Of a DNA stretch of 64,000 nucleotides, positions 53,191 to 61,100 are shown in pieces (the stretch's first letter is position 1; every line of letters starts with the position of its first letter). Origin of the DNA: Bradyrhizobiaceae bacterium. GTDB taxonomy: Bacteria; Pseudomonadota; Alphaproteobacteria; Rhizobiales; Xanthobacteraceae. The translations under genes were made by a program, and so were the position numbers. The notes beneath the pieces were generated by a model that saw only the letters and a program-made list of their open reading frames with translations, was not told the DNA's origin and did no database searches. The stretch spans positions 62,001-126,000 of the forward strand of contig JADYXZ010000006.1 of assembly GCA_020853885.1 (NCBI GenBank), written 5' to 3'.

Positions 53191-53808
53191 ATGCCGCCCC
53201 GTCTCAGCGAGACGGAGATCGAGAAGCTGCGCGTCCTTTATGAGGACTCGCCGCTTTCCGTTCTCGCGCTTATCCGGGAAACCGGCCATTCCCAGCGCAC
53301 CATCTATTATTACGCCGCGCGCCGCGGCTGGAAATCGCGCGCGGCCCGGCGTGCGCCGCGCCTGCCGCTTGCGGAAATCCGCGCGCTCTATGAGGACACG
53401 ATCGTTCCCGTGGCCGAGATCGCGCGCCTCGCCGGCGTCGCCGTGCCGACGATCCATGTCTGGGTTGTCCGCGACGGCTGGAAGCCGCGCGCCTCGCGCC
53501 TGCGTGGCGAGAGGGCGGCCCCGCGCGACGGGATCGCCGATCTGCCTGCGGAAGTCGCCGCCGCCCGCCGCCGCGCGAAGCAAGCCGTCGAGGAGAGGCA
53601 GGCGCGCGAAGAAGAGCGGCAGCTCGGGCGCACGGCGCAGGCGCTCGCCGAGGCCGCGCGCCACGCGCGGCGTCTGCGGGCGGCGAAGGGCCGCTCGGGA
53701 GGTTCCGCGCCGGAGCCTGTCGAAACCGAAGCCGAGCGCGCCGCGCGGCAGCGGGAGATCGTGGAGATCATCGAACGCACCGTGAAGATGCGCGAGGGAA
53801 GGGAATGA
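53191..53808 (+). CDS. Tandem helix-turn-helix protein, phage terminase-small-subunit-like
   Basis: 205 residues. Two similar HTH modules occur in tandem: ETEIEKLRVLYEDSPLSVLA with GHSQRTIYYYAARRGWKSRA, and LAEIRALYEDTIVPVAEIAR with GVAVPTIHVWVVRDGWKPRA. A long charged coiled coil follows (ARRRAKQAVEERQAREEERQ), ending AARQREIVEIIERTVKMREG. A double HTH plus coiled coil suits DNA recognition and oligomerisation, as in small terminases or phage regulators. The similar promoter and helical C-terminal end compared with the small gene at 62240 suggest relation to the packaging cluster, but this is inference. Confidence 0.6.
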   Translation: MPPRLSETEIEKLRVLYEDSPLSVLALIRETGHSQRTIYYYAARRGWKSRAARRAPRLPLAEIRALYEDTIVPVAEIARLAGVAVPTIHVWVVRDGWKPRASRLRGERAAPRDGIADLPAEVAAARRRAKQAVEERQAREEERQLGRTAQALAEAARHARRLRAAKGRSGGSAPEPVETEAERAARQREIVEIIERTVKMREGRE

Positions 53809-53908
53809 GCGGGTGTAGCGCACGTCGATGCGCGGCTTGCGTCGTCATACCGCACGGAACCATTCCCGCGCGCCGCAATTGATTCATCGGCAATCGAAGG
53901 AGACGAAC

Positions 53909-54319
53909 ATGCGGCTTGCCGCGGCGCCCTTGCTGGCGCTTGCGTTCGCGCTGGCGTTCGCGCTGGCGTTGCCGGCGCACGCGCAGGAACAGAAGGAACC
54001 CGACCCCGATCTCAACATCGGCGCGGGCCTCGTCTGCAACACCAAGCAACAGGTCGAGCGTTATGTCGAGCTGTTCCAGGGCGACGCCAAGGAGGCGGCC
54101 GAGGCGGTGAACCGCGAGGCCGGCGAGCCCGACGCCTGCACCTTCGGCGTCGTCGCCTTCAAGCGCGGCGCCGACGTGACGCCGAAGCTCGCGAAGGACA
54201 ATGAGATGGTGCAGGTGGCCGAGATCCTCGTGTTCGGCATCGGCACCGACGCCGGCATGGTGCAGATCGAGCCGCAGCGCTGGTACACGCTCTTGCCGGC
54301 GGAGGGCGTGCAGATCTAG
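53909..54319 (+). CDS. Small secreted protein, hypothetical
   Basis: 136 residues from the ATG at 53909 (GAAGGAG box). Signal peptide MRLAAAPLLALAFALAFALA with an AHA-Q site, then a short beta-rich domain with two Cys (GLVCNTKQQVERYVELFQGD and EPDACTFGVVAFKRG). Probably periplasmic. No family recognised. Confidence 0.7.
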   Translation: MRLAAAPLLALAFALAFALALPAHAQEQKEPDPDLNIGAGLVCNTKQQVERYVELFQGDAKEAAEAVNREAGEPDACTFGVVAFKRGADVTPKLAKDNEMVQVAEILVFGIGTDAGMVQIEPQRWYTLLPAEGVQI

Positions 54320-54347
54320 TACGCGGCTGCGCTTACTTTTTCACGCC

Positions 54348-54450
54348 TCATGCCCGCCCCCCGGACTTGATCCGGGGGTTGACCCGGGCATCCATTTGGC
54401 ATTGCTCCTAGTCGAATTGCCGATGGATCGCCGGGTCGAGCCCGGCGATG
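54348..54450. repeat. R3 palindromic repeat
   Basis: CATGCCCG and GACCCGGGCAT arms plus a second hairpin CGCCGGGTCGAGCCCGGCG. It lies in the leader of the cysteine-cluster gene. Confidence 0.75.
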
Positions 54451-54461
54451 AGGGAGTGGAA

Positions 54462-55013
54462 GTGTCCGAAGCGCCCTTTTGGAAAACGAAATCGCTCGCC
54501 GAGATGACGAAGCGCGAGTTCGAGCGCGTGTGCGACGGCTGCGCGCGCTGCTGCCTGTCGAAGATCGAGGACGCCGACACCGGCATCGTTCATTACACCG
54601 ACGTCGCCTGCAAGCTGCTCGACACCGACGCCTGCCGCTGCCGCGACTACGGCCACCGCCGCCGCCGCGTGCCAGACTGCCTGAAGATCACGCCGCGCAC
54701 GGCAAAGACCTGGACCTGGCTGCCGCCGACCTGCGGCTACCGGCTGCTCGCCGAAGGCAAGCCGCTCTACTGGTGGCACCCCCTCGTCTCCGGCGATCCG
54801 GAGACCGTGCATATTGCCGGCGTCTCCGTGCGCGGCCGCACCGCGGGCTCGGAGGAGGATTTCTCCGACGACGAGATGGCGCACCGGCTGGTGACGTGGC
54901 CGCGGCAACTGCCGCCCGGCGCCCGCGGCCGCAAGCCGCCGCGCAAACGCTCGTCCCCGCGGAAGCGGGGGCTCAGGACCAAGGGCTCTGGATTCCCGCT
55001 TGCGCGGGAATGA
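54462..55013 (+). CDS. YcgN-type cysteine-cluster protein with repeat-derived C-terminus
   Basis: 183 residues from a GTG at 54462 (AGGGAG box), since the upstream frame is repeat sequence. The N-terminal cluster CDGCARCC (Cys24, 27, 30, 31) and later CKLLDTDACRCRDYGHRRRR, then CLKITPRTAKTWTWLPPTCG, match the UPF0260/YcgN family, possibly a metal-binding cytosolic protein. The last 20 residues (starting SSPRKRGLRTKG) are encoded by the R2 repeat, and its GGGAATGA supplies the stop. Confidence 0.85.
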   Translation: MSEAPFWKTKSLAEMTKREFERVCDGCARCCLSKIEDADTGIVHYTDVACKLLDTDACRCRDYGHRRRRVPDCLKITPRTAKTWTWLPPTCGYRLLAEGKPLYWWHPLVSGDPETVHIAGVSVRGRTAGSEEDFSDDEMAHRLVTWPRQLPPGARGRKPPRKRSSPRKRGLRTKGSGFPLARE

Positions 55014-55017
55014 ACGG
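54949..55017. repeat. R2 repeat overlapping a gene end
   Basis: CGTCCCCGCGGAAGCGGGGG, a very short spacer, and ATTCCCGCTTGCGCGGGAAT. It provides the C-terminal codons and stop of the YcgN-type gene. Confidence 0.85.
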
Positions 55018-55100
55018 GGTCGTTTCGGCCGCACAAGCCACACAGGAGTGTTCCCGCCGCCCGCGCTGGAGTATCAAGAGGCGGGAGCGGGGAGGCGCAC

Positions 55101-55406
55101 ATGGCGAAGCGGAAGAAGCCGGGCAAGAAGGCGAAGCAGCCGGCCGGCAAGGGCAAGAAAGCCGCAAGGAAAACGACGAAAAAATCCGCAGGCAGGAAAG
55201 CCGCAACGAAGAAGATCGCGCCGAAGCGGCGCGGGAAATCCGCGGTGGCCGCCGCGACGAAGCGCGCCAAGGCCGCAACCGAAGCCGCAAGCAAGGCCGC
55301 GGGCCAGGCCATGGCTTCGATGGAAGCCGAGTTCAAGCGCTTGGTGAAGAATCTCCTGAAGACCTTGGCGAAACCCGGCAAGGCCGCTGCAAAGACTCGT
55401 AAATAG
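55101..55406 (+). CDS. Histone H1-like Lys/Ala-rich protein
   Basis: 101 residues after GGGAGGCG. The first 70 residues are almost entirely Lys, Ala, Arg and Gly (KRKKPGKKAKQPAGKGKKAA), then a helical end AGQAMASMEAEFKRLVKNLL. It resembles bacterial H1-like (AlgP/HctA-type) nucleoid proteins that bind DNA through low-complexity basic tails. No partner gene is evident. Confidence 0.7.
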   Translation: MAKRKKPGKKAKQPAGKGKKAARKTTKKSAGRKAATKKIAPKRRGKSAVAAATKRAKAATEAASKAAGQAMASMEAEFKRLVKNLLKTLAKPGKAAAKTRK

Positions 55407-55535
55407 CCGTTCGCGCCTGCAGTCGTTCGCGCTGCGTTCGCGTTCCGATCCTCTCCGCGCGGCACCGGCGAACGATCGCGCGCGTGCCGATGCGATGCGG
55501 CGAGGTTCGGATGCCCGCTGTTTTCTCCGCGCGCG

Positions 55536-55551
55536 CTAACCGCTTCTTAAC
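55536..55551. promoter_or_regulatory. CtrA-like site (one mismatch)
   Basis: CTAAC-N6-TTAAC, one base from consensus, 85 nt upstream of the start of a small membrane-protein gene. Confidence 0.4.
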
Positions 55552-55635
55552 TCGGCCTGCAGCCGGTAACCACTTTTTAAGACGCGGAGGCGGACCGTAT
55601 CCACGTACTTCTGCATCATGCGGGAGGACATGCAC

Positions 55636-55764
55636 ATGCTGCGGACTGCGCTCCTGGCCGTCATCATCTTTACGGGCGCCGACCTTCTGATGTTCGACGG
55701 CAAATACACCGCCACGGCGAACCACGTCGCCGAGCGCGTGGCCATTTACTTCGGCGTGAAATAG
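55636..55764 (+). CDS. Small single-helix protein
   Basis: 42 codons, MLRTALLAVIIFTGADLLMF then DGKYTATANHVAERVAIYFG. The ATG at 55636 has GGGAGG 8 nt upstream; in-frame ATGs at 55618 and 55630 are less well placed. One N-terminal hydrophobic helix. Similar 40-50 residue proteins are common in Hyphomicrobiales. A CtrA-like site lies upstream. Confidence 0.55.
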   Translation: MLRTALLAVIIFTGADLLMFDGKYTATANHVAERVAIYFGVK

Positions 55765-55824
55765 GCGCGATCGCAAATCCGCGCCGCCCGTCCGCCCGTT
55801 CCCGGGCGCGCTGAAGAATTGTCA

Positions 55825-55867
55825 TGAAAAAGAACGCCCCGCCCTCGCGTGCAGCGAGAGCGGGGCG
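55825..55867 (-). terminator. Intrinsic terminator of the small membrane protein at 55894
   Basis: A 14-bp GC-rich stem with one mismatch (CGCCCCGCTCTCGC pairing with GCGAGGGCGGGGCG, minus strand), followed on the minus strand by TTCTTTTTC. Confidence 0.8.
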
Positions 55868-55893
55868 CGTCGGCCCGCCGCGGACAGCGGCGA

Positions 55894-56148
55894 CTATTTC
55901 GCCGGTTGACTGGCCGGCGGCTGAGTGGCCGGCGGCGGGGTCGCCGGTGATTTCGCCGGCGGTGGCGTGGTGCTCGTTGCCGGCGGCGTGCCCGTCGGCG
56001 TTTCTGCCTGCTGCTGCGTGCCGTCGCCCACGCTGAAGATCAGCGCGAAGACGACGATGACGGCGATGACGAGCGCCGCCCAACCCCACATCGGCATGAA
56101 TTCGCCGCTCGGTCGGCGCGGTCCGCCTGGTCCGGTCGTGTTGGCCAT
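55894..56148 (-). CDS. Small single-pass membrane protein with Pro/Thr tail
   Basis: 84 residues, with a strong AAGGAGG box before the ATG at 56148. A short hydrophilic start (GPGGPRRPSGEFMPMWG), one membrane helix (WAALVIAVIVVFALIFSVGD), then a low-complexity Pro/Ala/Thr tail probably in the periplasm. Ends at an intrinsic terminator. Function unknown. Confidence 0.65.
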   Translation of the reverse strand: MANTTGPGGPRRPSGEFMPMWGWAALVIAVIVVFALIFSVGDGTQQQAETPTGTPPATSTTPPPAKSPATPPPATQPPASQPAK

Positions 56149-56371
56149 GCATTCCTCCTTCGTCCGTGCGCCTTGCCAACGCCCGCATCGCCGCGCCGTT
56201 CCCGGGTTCCGCGTTCCGCGCGAGTTCCATTCCGTTACATAAATGTCACGGGAACATTTTCCCGTTTCTCGCCAGATTTCCGTCACGGCGCTGACCGGTT
56301 TCGGCGGCCCTATGCGCGCGACGAGGGGCGGGGCACCCGCCGATCCCAAATCGCGTGTGTAGGAGTGAACA

Positions 56372-57040
56372 ATGAAAAGAACGATTCTGCTGTCCGCCGT
56401 CGCTGCATGGGCGCTCGGTGCGGGGGCGGCTTTTGCCGCCGACATGCCGGCGAGGGCGCCGGTCGTCACCAAGGCGCCGCCTGCGATCGCGCTGTTCAAC
56501 TGGTCCGGCTTCTACGTGGGCGGCCAGCTCGGCTATCTCTGGGGCGACAACGACTTCGTCAACATCACCGGCGCCGGTCCAGCGCCGTTCGACGTGGACG
56601 GCGTGCTCGCCGGCGGTCACGTCGGCGCCAATTTCCAGAACGGCACCTGGGTCTATGGCGTCGAGGCCGACGCCAACTGGAGCAACGCCGACGGCGACGA
56701 CGGCGGCGCAGGCGGCATCGTCGATGCGCTCCGGCTGCGCGCGGAAGGCTCGGTGCGCGCGCGTCTCGGCGTCGCCAACAACAACGTGCTCTATTACGTG
56801 ACCGGCGGCTGGGCCTGGGCGAACGTCAGGCACACGGACTCCGCCGGCTTCGCCCTCACCGACACGCTGAATGGCTGGACCGCCGGCGGCGGCGTTGCGG
56901 TGGCGGCGACGCCGAACTGGATCTGGGCGCTCGAATATCGCTACTCGGATTACGGTTCCGTCACGGGCACCGGCTTCAACACGGTGCGCCACGACCTCAA
57001 CTCGCACCAGATCACGGCGCGGGCAAGCTGGAAGATGTGA
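56372..57040 (+). CDS. Outer-membrane beta-barrel protein (Omp25/Omp31-like)
   Basis: 222 residues. Signal peptide to AFA-A, then ADMPARAPVVTKAPP and NWSGFYVGGQLGYLWGDND, the standard opening of the small OmpA-like porins of Hyphomicrobiales. Alternating strands follow (VRARLGVANNNVLYYVTGGW; ALEYRYSDYGSVTGTG), closing QITARASWKM with an aromatic-hydrophobic end suited to barrel assembly. An intrinsic terminator follows. Confidence 0.9.
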   Translation: MKRTILLSAVAAWALGAGAAFAADMPARAPVVTKAPPAIALFNWSGFYVGGQLGYLWGDNDFVNITGAGPAPFDVDGVLAGGHVGANFQNGTWVYGVEADANWSNADGDDGGAGGIVDALRLRAEGSVRARLGVANNNVLYYVTGGWAWANVRHTDSAGFALTDTLNGWTAGGGVAVAATPNWIWALEYRYSDYGSVTGTGFNTVRHDLNSHQITARASWKM

Positions 57041-57064
57041 TTTCGACGGCAGCGGGAGCAACGA

Positions 57065-57096
57065 AGCCCCGGGGAGGGATCTCCGGGGCTTTTTTA
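57065..57096 (+). terminator. Intrinsic terminator of the outer-membrane protein gene
   Basis: AGCCCCGG and CCGGGGCT stem with a 10-nt loop, followed by TTTTTT. Confidence 0.9.
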
Positions 57097-57163
57097 TTTG
57101 CGTTCAGCGCTGTTGGGCAAGCCGCAGGATTTCGCCGCGAAGATATTCGATAGCCGTTCCGCC

Positions 57164-57535
57164 TCACTCCACGATCTTCCAATAGGAGTCCTTGCGGATC
57201 ACCTTGCCGTCGCGAAACGAGTAGAAATCGCACCCGTGAACTTCCTTTTTCGTCCCCTCGCGGGTCGTGCCCGTGAGCGTCCATTTCGAGATGCCGGTAG
57301 CGGCCGCCGCATCCACAAAGTGCTCGGCGTTCCCGTAGTGGACGTCCGGCAGGCCTGCAAAGCGCGTCGCCAGCGCGGCGCGCACGTCGCTTTTGCCCTG
57401 GAAACGAGAGCCCCAGGGCTCGCGTCCTCTCGGCATCTCCAATACGCAATCCTCGGCAAAGTGCGCCATGATGCGGTCGAGGTCGTGTGCGTTGAAGGCG
57501 TCGCACAGCTCCGTCAGCGTCGATCGAATATCCAT
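57164..57535 (-). CDS. SnoaL/NTF2-like protein
   Basis: 123 residues from the ATG at 57535. The pattern LTELCDAFNAHDLDRIMAHF, then DCVLEMPRG, then GKSDVRAALATRFAGLPDVH, and CDFYSFRDGKVIRKDSYWKI is that of a small cone-shaped NTF2-fold protein (SnoaL-like). Such proteins bind or isomerise small hydrophobic substrates. A different, longer start at 57628 is less likely. Confidence 0.8.
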   Translation of the reverse strand: MDIRSTLTELCDAFNAHDLDRIMAHFAEDCVLEMPRGREPWGSRFQGKSDVRAALATRFAGLPDVHYGNAEHFVDAAAATGISKWTLTGTTREGTKKEVHGCDFYSFRDGKVIRKDSYWKIVE

Positions 57536-57629
57536 GCGGTCCTCGGCTCTGCGCTCAAGATCGGGCGCAGAATATTGCATTGGCTTGCGCAGCGCGAGCC
57601 GGGACGGCGTCCCGTAACAGGCCTGCACG

Positions 57630-58496
57630 TTATTCCCGCTGCCCCGCCGTCAGCAGCAATTCGTTCGGCCCCTCCCAGCCGCGCGGCGTGTTGAAGGCGC
57701 CGAGCTTCGCTTCGATCTCCGCCCACGCCGCGGCGCGTGCCGTTTCGTCGAGCGTGCCGAGGATCTGCAGGATCGGGCTCGCGGAGCTTCGCACGAAGTC
57801 GAGGTAGTGCTTCGCGGACGGCAGCCGGAACGGTGCATCCATCTTCGTCGTCGCGACGCGCTCAAAGCCGGCCTGCCGGAACAGCTCGTCGATCAAGCCG
57901 GGCTTGCCGAGACTGAGGAGGCCGCCGGGCTGATAGGGGTCGCGTGGCGGCAGGCCCGCGTGCTTGAGCGCGGTGGAGATGAGGATGGCGGCGCACGGGT
58001 TCTTGTCCGGCGACGAGAACACCATCGTGCAGGCGCGGCCGCCCGGCTGCAGCGCGCGGTGCATCCCGCGCACTCCCTTGCCCGGATCGGGAAAGAACAT
58101 CAGCCCGAGCCGGCTGACCGCCGCATCGAACGCCGCATCGGGGACCGGAAGATTCTCGCCGTCGGCGGCTTTCACCTCGACGTTGCGGTAGCCTGCGCGC
58201 TCCGCGTTTGCCTTCGCGAGCTCGAGAATGGCCGGGGAGATATCGGTCGCGAGCACGGAGCCTGTCGGGCCGACACGCTTTGCGATCTCCAACGTCTGTT
58301 CGCCCGCGCCCGCTGCGACGTCGAGCACCCGCGCGCCCGGCGCCACCTCCGCCATCGCCAGCATCGCAGCCGTTGCGTCGCGCAGCCATGCGCCGATTTC
58401 CGCGCCATGGTCGTTCCAGCCTTTCGCGTGCTTGTCCCATTGCGCGCGCGTCGCCGCCTTGAATTTCTCCGCATCAAAAGGCGCAGCCACGTTCAT
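57630..58496 (-). CDS. SAM-dependent methyltransferase, UbiE/COQ5-like
   Basis: 288 residues from the ATG at 58496, which has GGAGG at a good distance. Motif I is VLDVAAGAGEQTLEIAK, then VLATDISPAILELAKANAER, GENLPVPDAAFDAAVSRLGL and ALQPGGRACTMVFSSPDKNP. It is a small-molecule methyltransferase of unknown substrate. It is divergent from a LysR regulator across 110 bp, the usual arrangement for a regulator and its target. Confidence 0.88.
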   Translation of the reverse strand: MNVAAPFDAEKFKAATRAQWDKHAKGWNDHGAEIGAWLRDATAAMLAMAEVAPGARVLDVAAGAGEQTLEIAKRVGPTGSVLATDISPAILELAKANAERAGYRNVEVKAADGENLPVPDAAFDAAVSRLGLMFFPDPGKGVRGMHRALQPGGRACTMVFSSPDKNPCAAILISTALKHAGLPPRDPYQPGGLLSLGKPGLIDELFRQAGFERVATTKMDAPFRLPSAKHYLDFVRSSASPILQILGTLDETARAAAWAEIEAKLGAFNTPRGWEGPNELLLTAGQRE

Positions 58497-58606
58497 GTGA
58501 TCCTCCATGCAAGGCGAAGCCCCGATGGAGATTGCGTAAGCCGCTGCGCGGCTTCGCGGCAGCCGCAAGATTGCGGACAGGGGCCGCAAAATTGCATAAT
58601 GGAAAA

Positions 58607-59491
58607 ATGCTCGATTGGGACGACCTGAAGCACTTCCTCGCCGTTGCCCGGCACGGCAGCACGATCGCGGCGGGCAAGGCGCTGCGCACGAGCCAGTCGA
58701 CCGTACAGCGGCGCGTTGCGGCGCTCGAAAAGAAGATCGGGCGGAAACTCGTGACGCGAATGCGGACAGGCTACCGCTTGACCGAATTCGCCGAAGAGCT
58801 ACGCCCGCTGGCTGAGCGCGTGGAGGCGAGCGTTGGCGAGTTCGAGCGCCACGCCGGCGACTTGCGCCGCGACGGCAGCGGCGTCATCCGCGTGACCTGT
58901 CCCGAGCCGATCGTGCAGCGCATGACGCCGCTGATCGAGCGCTTCCACGCGCGCCATCCGAAGCTGCGCGTCGAGTTCGTCATGAGCGACCGCTATCTCG
59001 ATCTTGCCAAGGGCGAGGCGGACGTCGCCTTTCGATCCGGCGACACCGACGACGAGCTGGTCGGCCGCAAGATCGCGGACTCGGTCTGGGCGGTCTATGC
59101 GAGCCACGCCTATGTGGAGCGGCACGGCAAGCCGGCCCGCATCGAGGAGCTTTCGGCGCACCCGCTCGTTTCGCTCGACGAGACGATGAGCAACCATCGC
59201 GTGGCGAAATGGCTGCGCGAGGCGGCACCGCAGGCCAGGATCGTCGCCCGCAACAACAGCGTGCTCGGATTGCTCTATGCGGTGAAATCCGGTGTCGGGC
59301 TCAGCCCGCTGCCGACCGCGATCGCCGACAACGAGCCGGACCTCGTGCGCGTGCTTGGCCCCATTCCCGAGCTGGCGAGGAGCTGGCGCCTCCTGAGCCA
59401 TCCCGACCTGCGGCGAACGCCGCGCATTGCTGCATTCTTCGACTTCATCAACGAGGAGCGGCCGGCGCTGAAAACGATCCTCACGGGTTGA
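58607..59491 (+). CDS. LysR-family transcriptional regulator
   Basis: 294 residues from the ATG at 58607 (GGAAAA box). N-terminal winged HTH with WDDLKHFLAVARHGSTIAAG and QSTVQRRVAALEKKIGRKLV, then a periplasmic-binding-fold effector domain starting GVIRVTCPEPIVQRMTPLIE. It probably regulates the divergent methyltransferase gene and itself. The effector is unknown. Confidence 0.93.
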   Translation: MLDWDDLKHFLAVARHGSTIAAGKALRTSQSTVQRRVAALEKKIGRKLVTRMRTGYRLTEFAEELRPLAERVEASVGEFERHAGDLRRDGSGVIRVTCPEPIVQRMTPLIERFHARHPKLRVEFVMSDRYLDLAKGEADVAFRSGDTDDELVGRKIADSVWAVYASHAYVERHGKPARIEELSAHPLVSLDETMSNHRVAKWLREAAPQARIVARNNSVLGLLYAVKSGVGLSPLPTAIADNEPDLVRVLGPIPELARSWRLLSHPDLRRTPRIAAFFDFINEERPALKTILTG

Positions 59492-59578
59492 GCGAACCGT
59501 ATGGACGGGCCGCCCGCGCCGGTAGATCATGAGGCGCGATTCCGAGGCCGCCCGCCGAAGGCGCCCGGAGCCGCCGCC

Positions 59579-59714
59579 AGAGTGCGGTCGCTTCAGATGG
59601 AAGCGTTTTCGCTTCCATCTGAAGCGTGAATCGCACTCTAGACTATTGATTAGAGCGGGATTCACGCTTGAGGTGGAATCGCGTTGCGATTCCACCTCAA
59701 GCGATCCCGCTCTA
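59579..59714. repeat. Two-hairpin dyad element, copy 1 (leader of the stress-protein gene)
   Basis: Hairpin 1 (59579-59640; core CGCTTCAGATGGAAGCG paired with its complement) and hairpin 2 (59651-59714; core CTTGAGGTGGAATCGC paired with its complement) flank a centre GACTATTGAT. An unpaired TCA interrupts the right arm of hairpin 1 and the left arm of hairpin 2, so the element is symmetric overall. It ends 12 nt before the next ATG. The second copy is at 61847. Confidence 0.8.
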
Positions 59715-59726
59715 GGGGAGGGCACC

Positions 59727-60572
59727 ATGAGCATGAAGACCATTCTGATCCCGGCGACGCGGGGCGAGACCACGCGGCCCGCGCTGGAGACGGCCCTTCT
59801 GCTCGCCAGGCGCTTCGACAGCTACATGGAAGGCTTCGCCCTGCGCTGGAGCTTCAGCGCGTTTGCCGGCATCGAGGCCGCGGGCGTCGTGCCGGTCGAG
59901 GCGTTCCAGCGCGAGGACGAGGAAGAAGAGAAGCGGGCGCGCGAGCTGTTCGAGGGCTTCATGCAGAGCCAGGGCGTGCCGCGCGGCGACGGGTCGAAGG
60001 GCGCGCTCTCCTACGGCTGGATCGAGAATGCGCCCGAGGGCGACAGCTTCGCCGGCAGCCTGGGGCGCGTGTTCGACGTGATCGTGATGGCGCGGCCCGA
60101 GGCCACGGCGAGCGGCCTGCACCACCGCGCGATCGAATCCGCGCTGTTCGAGAGCGGCCGGCCGCTCCTGCTCGCGCCGCCGAAGGCGCCGGGCGAGATC
60201 GCCACCAACGTCCTCGTCCATTGGAATTCGAGCACCGAGCAGGCGCGCGCGACCGCGCTCGCGCTGCCGCTGCTGGAGCGCGCCGAGCGCGTCACGGTGC
60301 TCACCGTGATCGGCGGCAACGCGGTGCCCGGGCCGTCCGCCGAACAGATGATCCGCTACCTGCGGCGGAACGGGGTCAAGGCCGAGCCGATGACCGTCGA
60401 GCTCGAGGGCAAGACCACGGGCGAAGCGGTGCTGAAGGCCGCCGACAAGACCGGCAGCAACCTCCTCATCAAGGGCGCCTACACCCAGAGCCGGCTGCGG
60501 CAGGTGGTGTTCGGCGGGCCGACGCGGCACATCATTGAGAACGCCAACCTGCCGGTGCTCTTGGCGCACTAG
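59727..60572 (+). CDS. Universal stress protein family, tandem Usp
   Basis: 281 residues from the ATG at 59727 (GGGGAGGG box). Two Usp-like halves: MKTILIPATRGETTRPALET opens the first, and TNVLVHWNSSTEQARATALA with VTVLTVIGGNAVPG the second, ending GGPTRHIIENANLPVLLAH. The nucleotide-loop residues of the first half look weak. The start is immediately preceded by a two-hairpin element, which would lie in its 5' leader. Confidence 0.85.
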   Translation: MSMKTILIPATRGETTRPALETALLLARRFDSYMEGFALRWSFSAFAGIEAAGVVPVEAFQREDEEEEKRARELFEGFMQSQGVPRGDGSKGALSYGWIENAPEGDSFAGSLGRVFDVIVMARPEATASGLHHRAIESALFESGRPLLLAPPKAPGEIATNVLVHWNSSTEQARATALALPLLERAERVTVLTVIGGNAVPGPSAEQMIRYLRRNGVKAEPMTVELEGKTTGEAVLKAADKTGSNLLIKGAYTQSRLRQVVFGGPTRHIIENANLPVLLAH

Positions 60573-60580
60573 GAGTTCTT

Positions 60581-60671
60581 CCGCTCACCTCCGCGAAAGC
60601 GGGGGTCCAGGGGCCAAGGAGCAGGGCTTCGATTGGTAGCTCTGGATTCCCGCTTGCGCGGGAATGAGCGG
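60581..60671. repeat. R2 repeat, short form
   Basis: ACCTCCGCGAAAGCGGGGGT, a spacer of about 40 nt, then ATTCCCGCTTGCGCGGGAAT. It is separated by only 25 bp from the long R2 element with the GIY-YIG gene. Confidence 0.8.
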
Positions 60672-60696
60672 GGGATGGATCGCGGTGCCACGATTA

Positions 60697-61100
60697 CCGC
60701 TCGTCCCCGCACAAGCGGGGACCCAGAGTCACAAACAATGAGTTTCTGGGTTTACATACTCGCAAGCCGACGCAACGGGACTTTGTATGTCGGCATGACG
60801 GACGATCTTGCCCGCCGCGTATGGCAGCATCGAACCGGCGACATTCCCGGCTTCACCCAAAAATATGGCGTGAAGTCCTTGGTCTGGTTTGAGCAGCACG
60901 AAACGCGGGAATCAGCATTTCAACGCGAGCGCCAGATCAAGAAGTGGAACAGGGCGTGGAAGCTGCAGACGATCGAACGGTTCAATCCACAATGGACGGA
61001 CTTGGCCGAACAGCTCACGCCGTAACTCGTTGCTCTGGATTCCCGCTGGAGCCTGTCCTCGGGCGAGCCGAAGGCGAGACCCGAGGGCGGGAATGAGCGG
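60697..61100 (+). mobile_element. Long R2 element enclosing a GIY-YIG nuclease gene
   Basis: The left R2 hairpin (CGTCCCCGCACAAGCGGGGA) is followed by ACAAACAATGAGTT, which is the start of the nuclease gene, and after the gene by GTTGCTCTGGATTCCCGC and GGCGGGAATGAGCGG, the right R2 hairpin. In short R2 copies the spacer reads ACAACCGAATGTGTGAATTG and then CTCTGG, so short copies keep the two edges of this long form without the gene. Confidence 0.65.
60738..61025 (+). CDS. GIY-YIG nuclease family protein
   Basis: 95 residues from the ATG at 60738. The GIY-YIG core is VYILASRRNGTLYVGMTDDL with Arg26 in LARRVWQH and the metal-binding Glu64 in QRERQIKKW. It is a minimal single-domain nuclease of the UPF0213/YhbQ type, complete and without a partner domain. 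It is enclosed by the two halves of an R2 palindrome, which suggests that it acts on, or moves with, that repeat, in the way RAYT transposases relate to REP sequences (analogy, not shown). Confidence 0.88.
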   Translation: MSFWVYILASRRNGTLYVGMTDDLARRVWQHRTGDIPGFTQKYGVKSLVWFEQHETRESAFQRERQIKKWNRAWKLQTIERFNPQWTDLAEQLTP

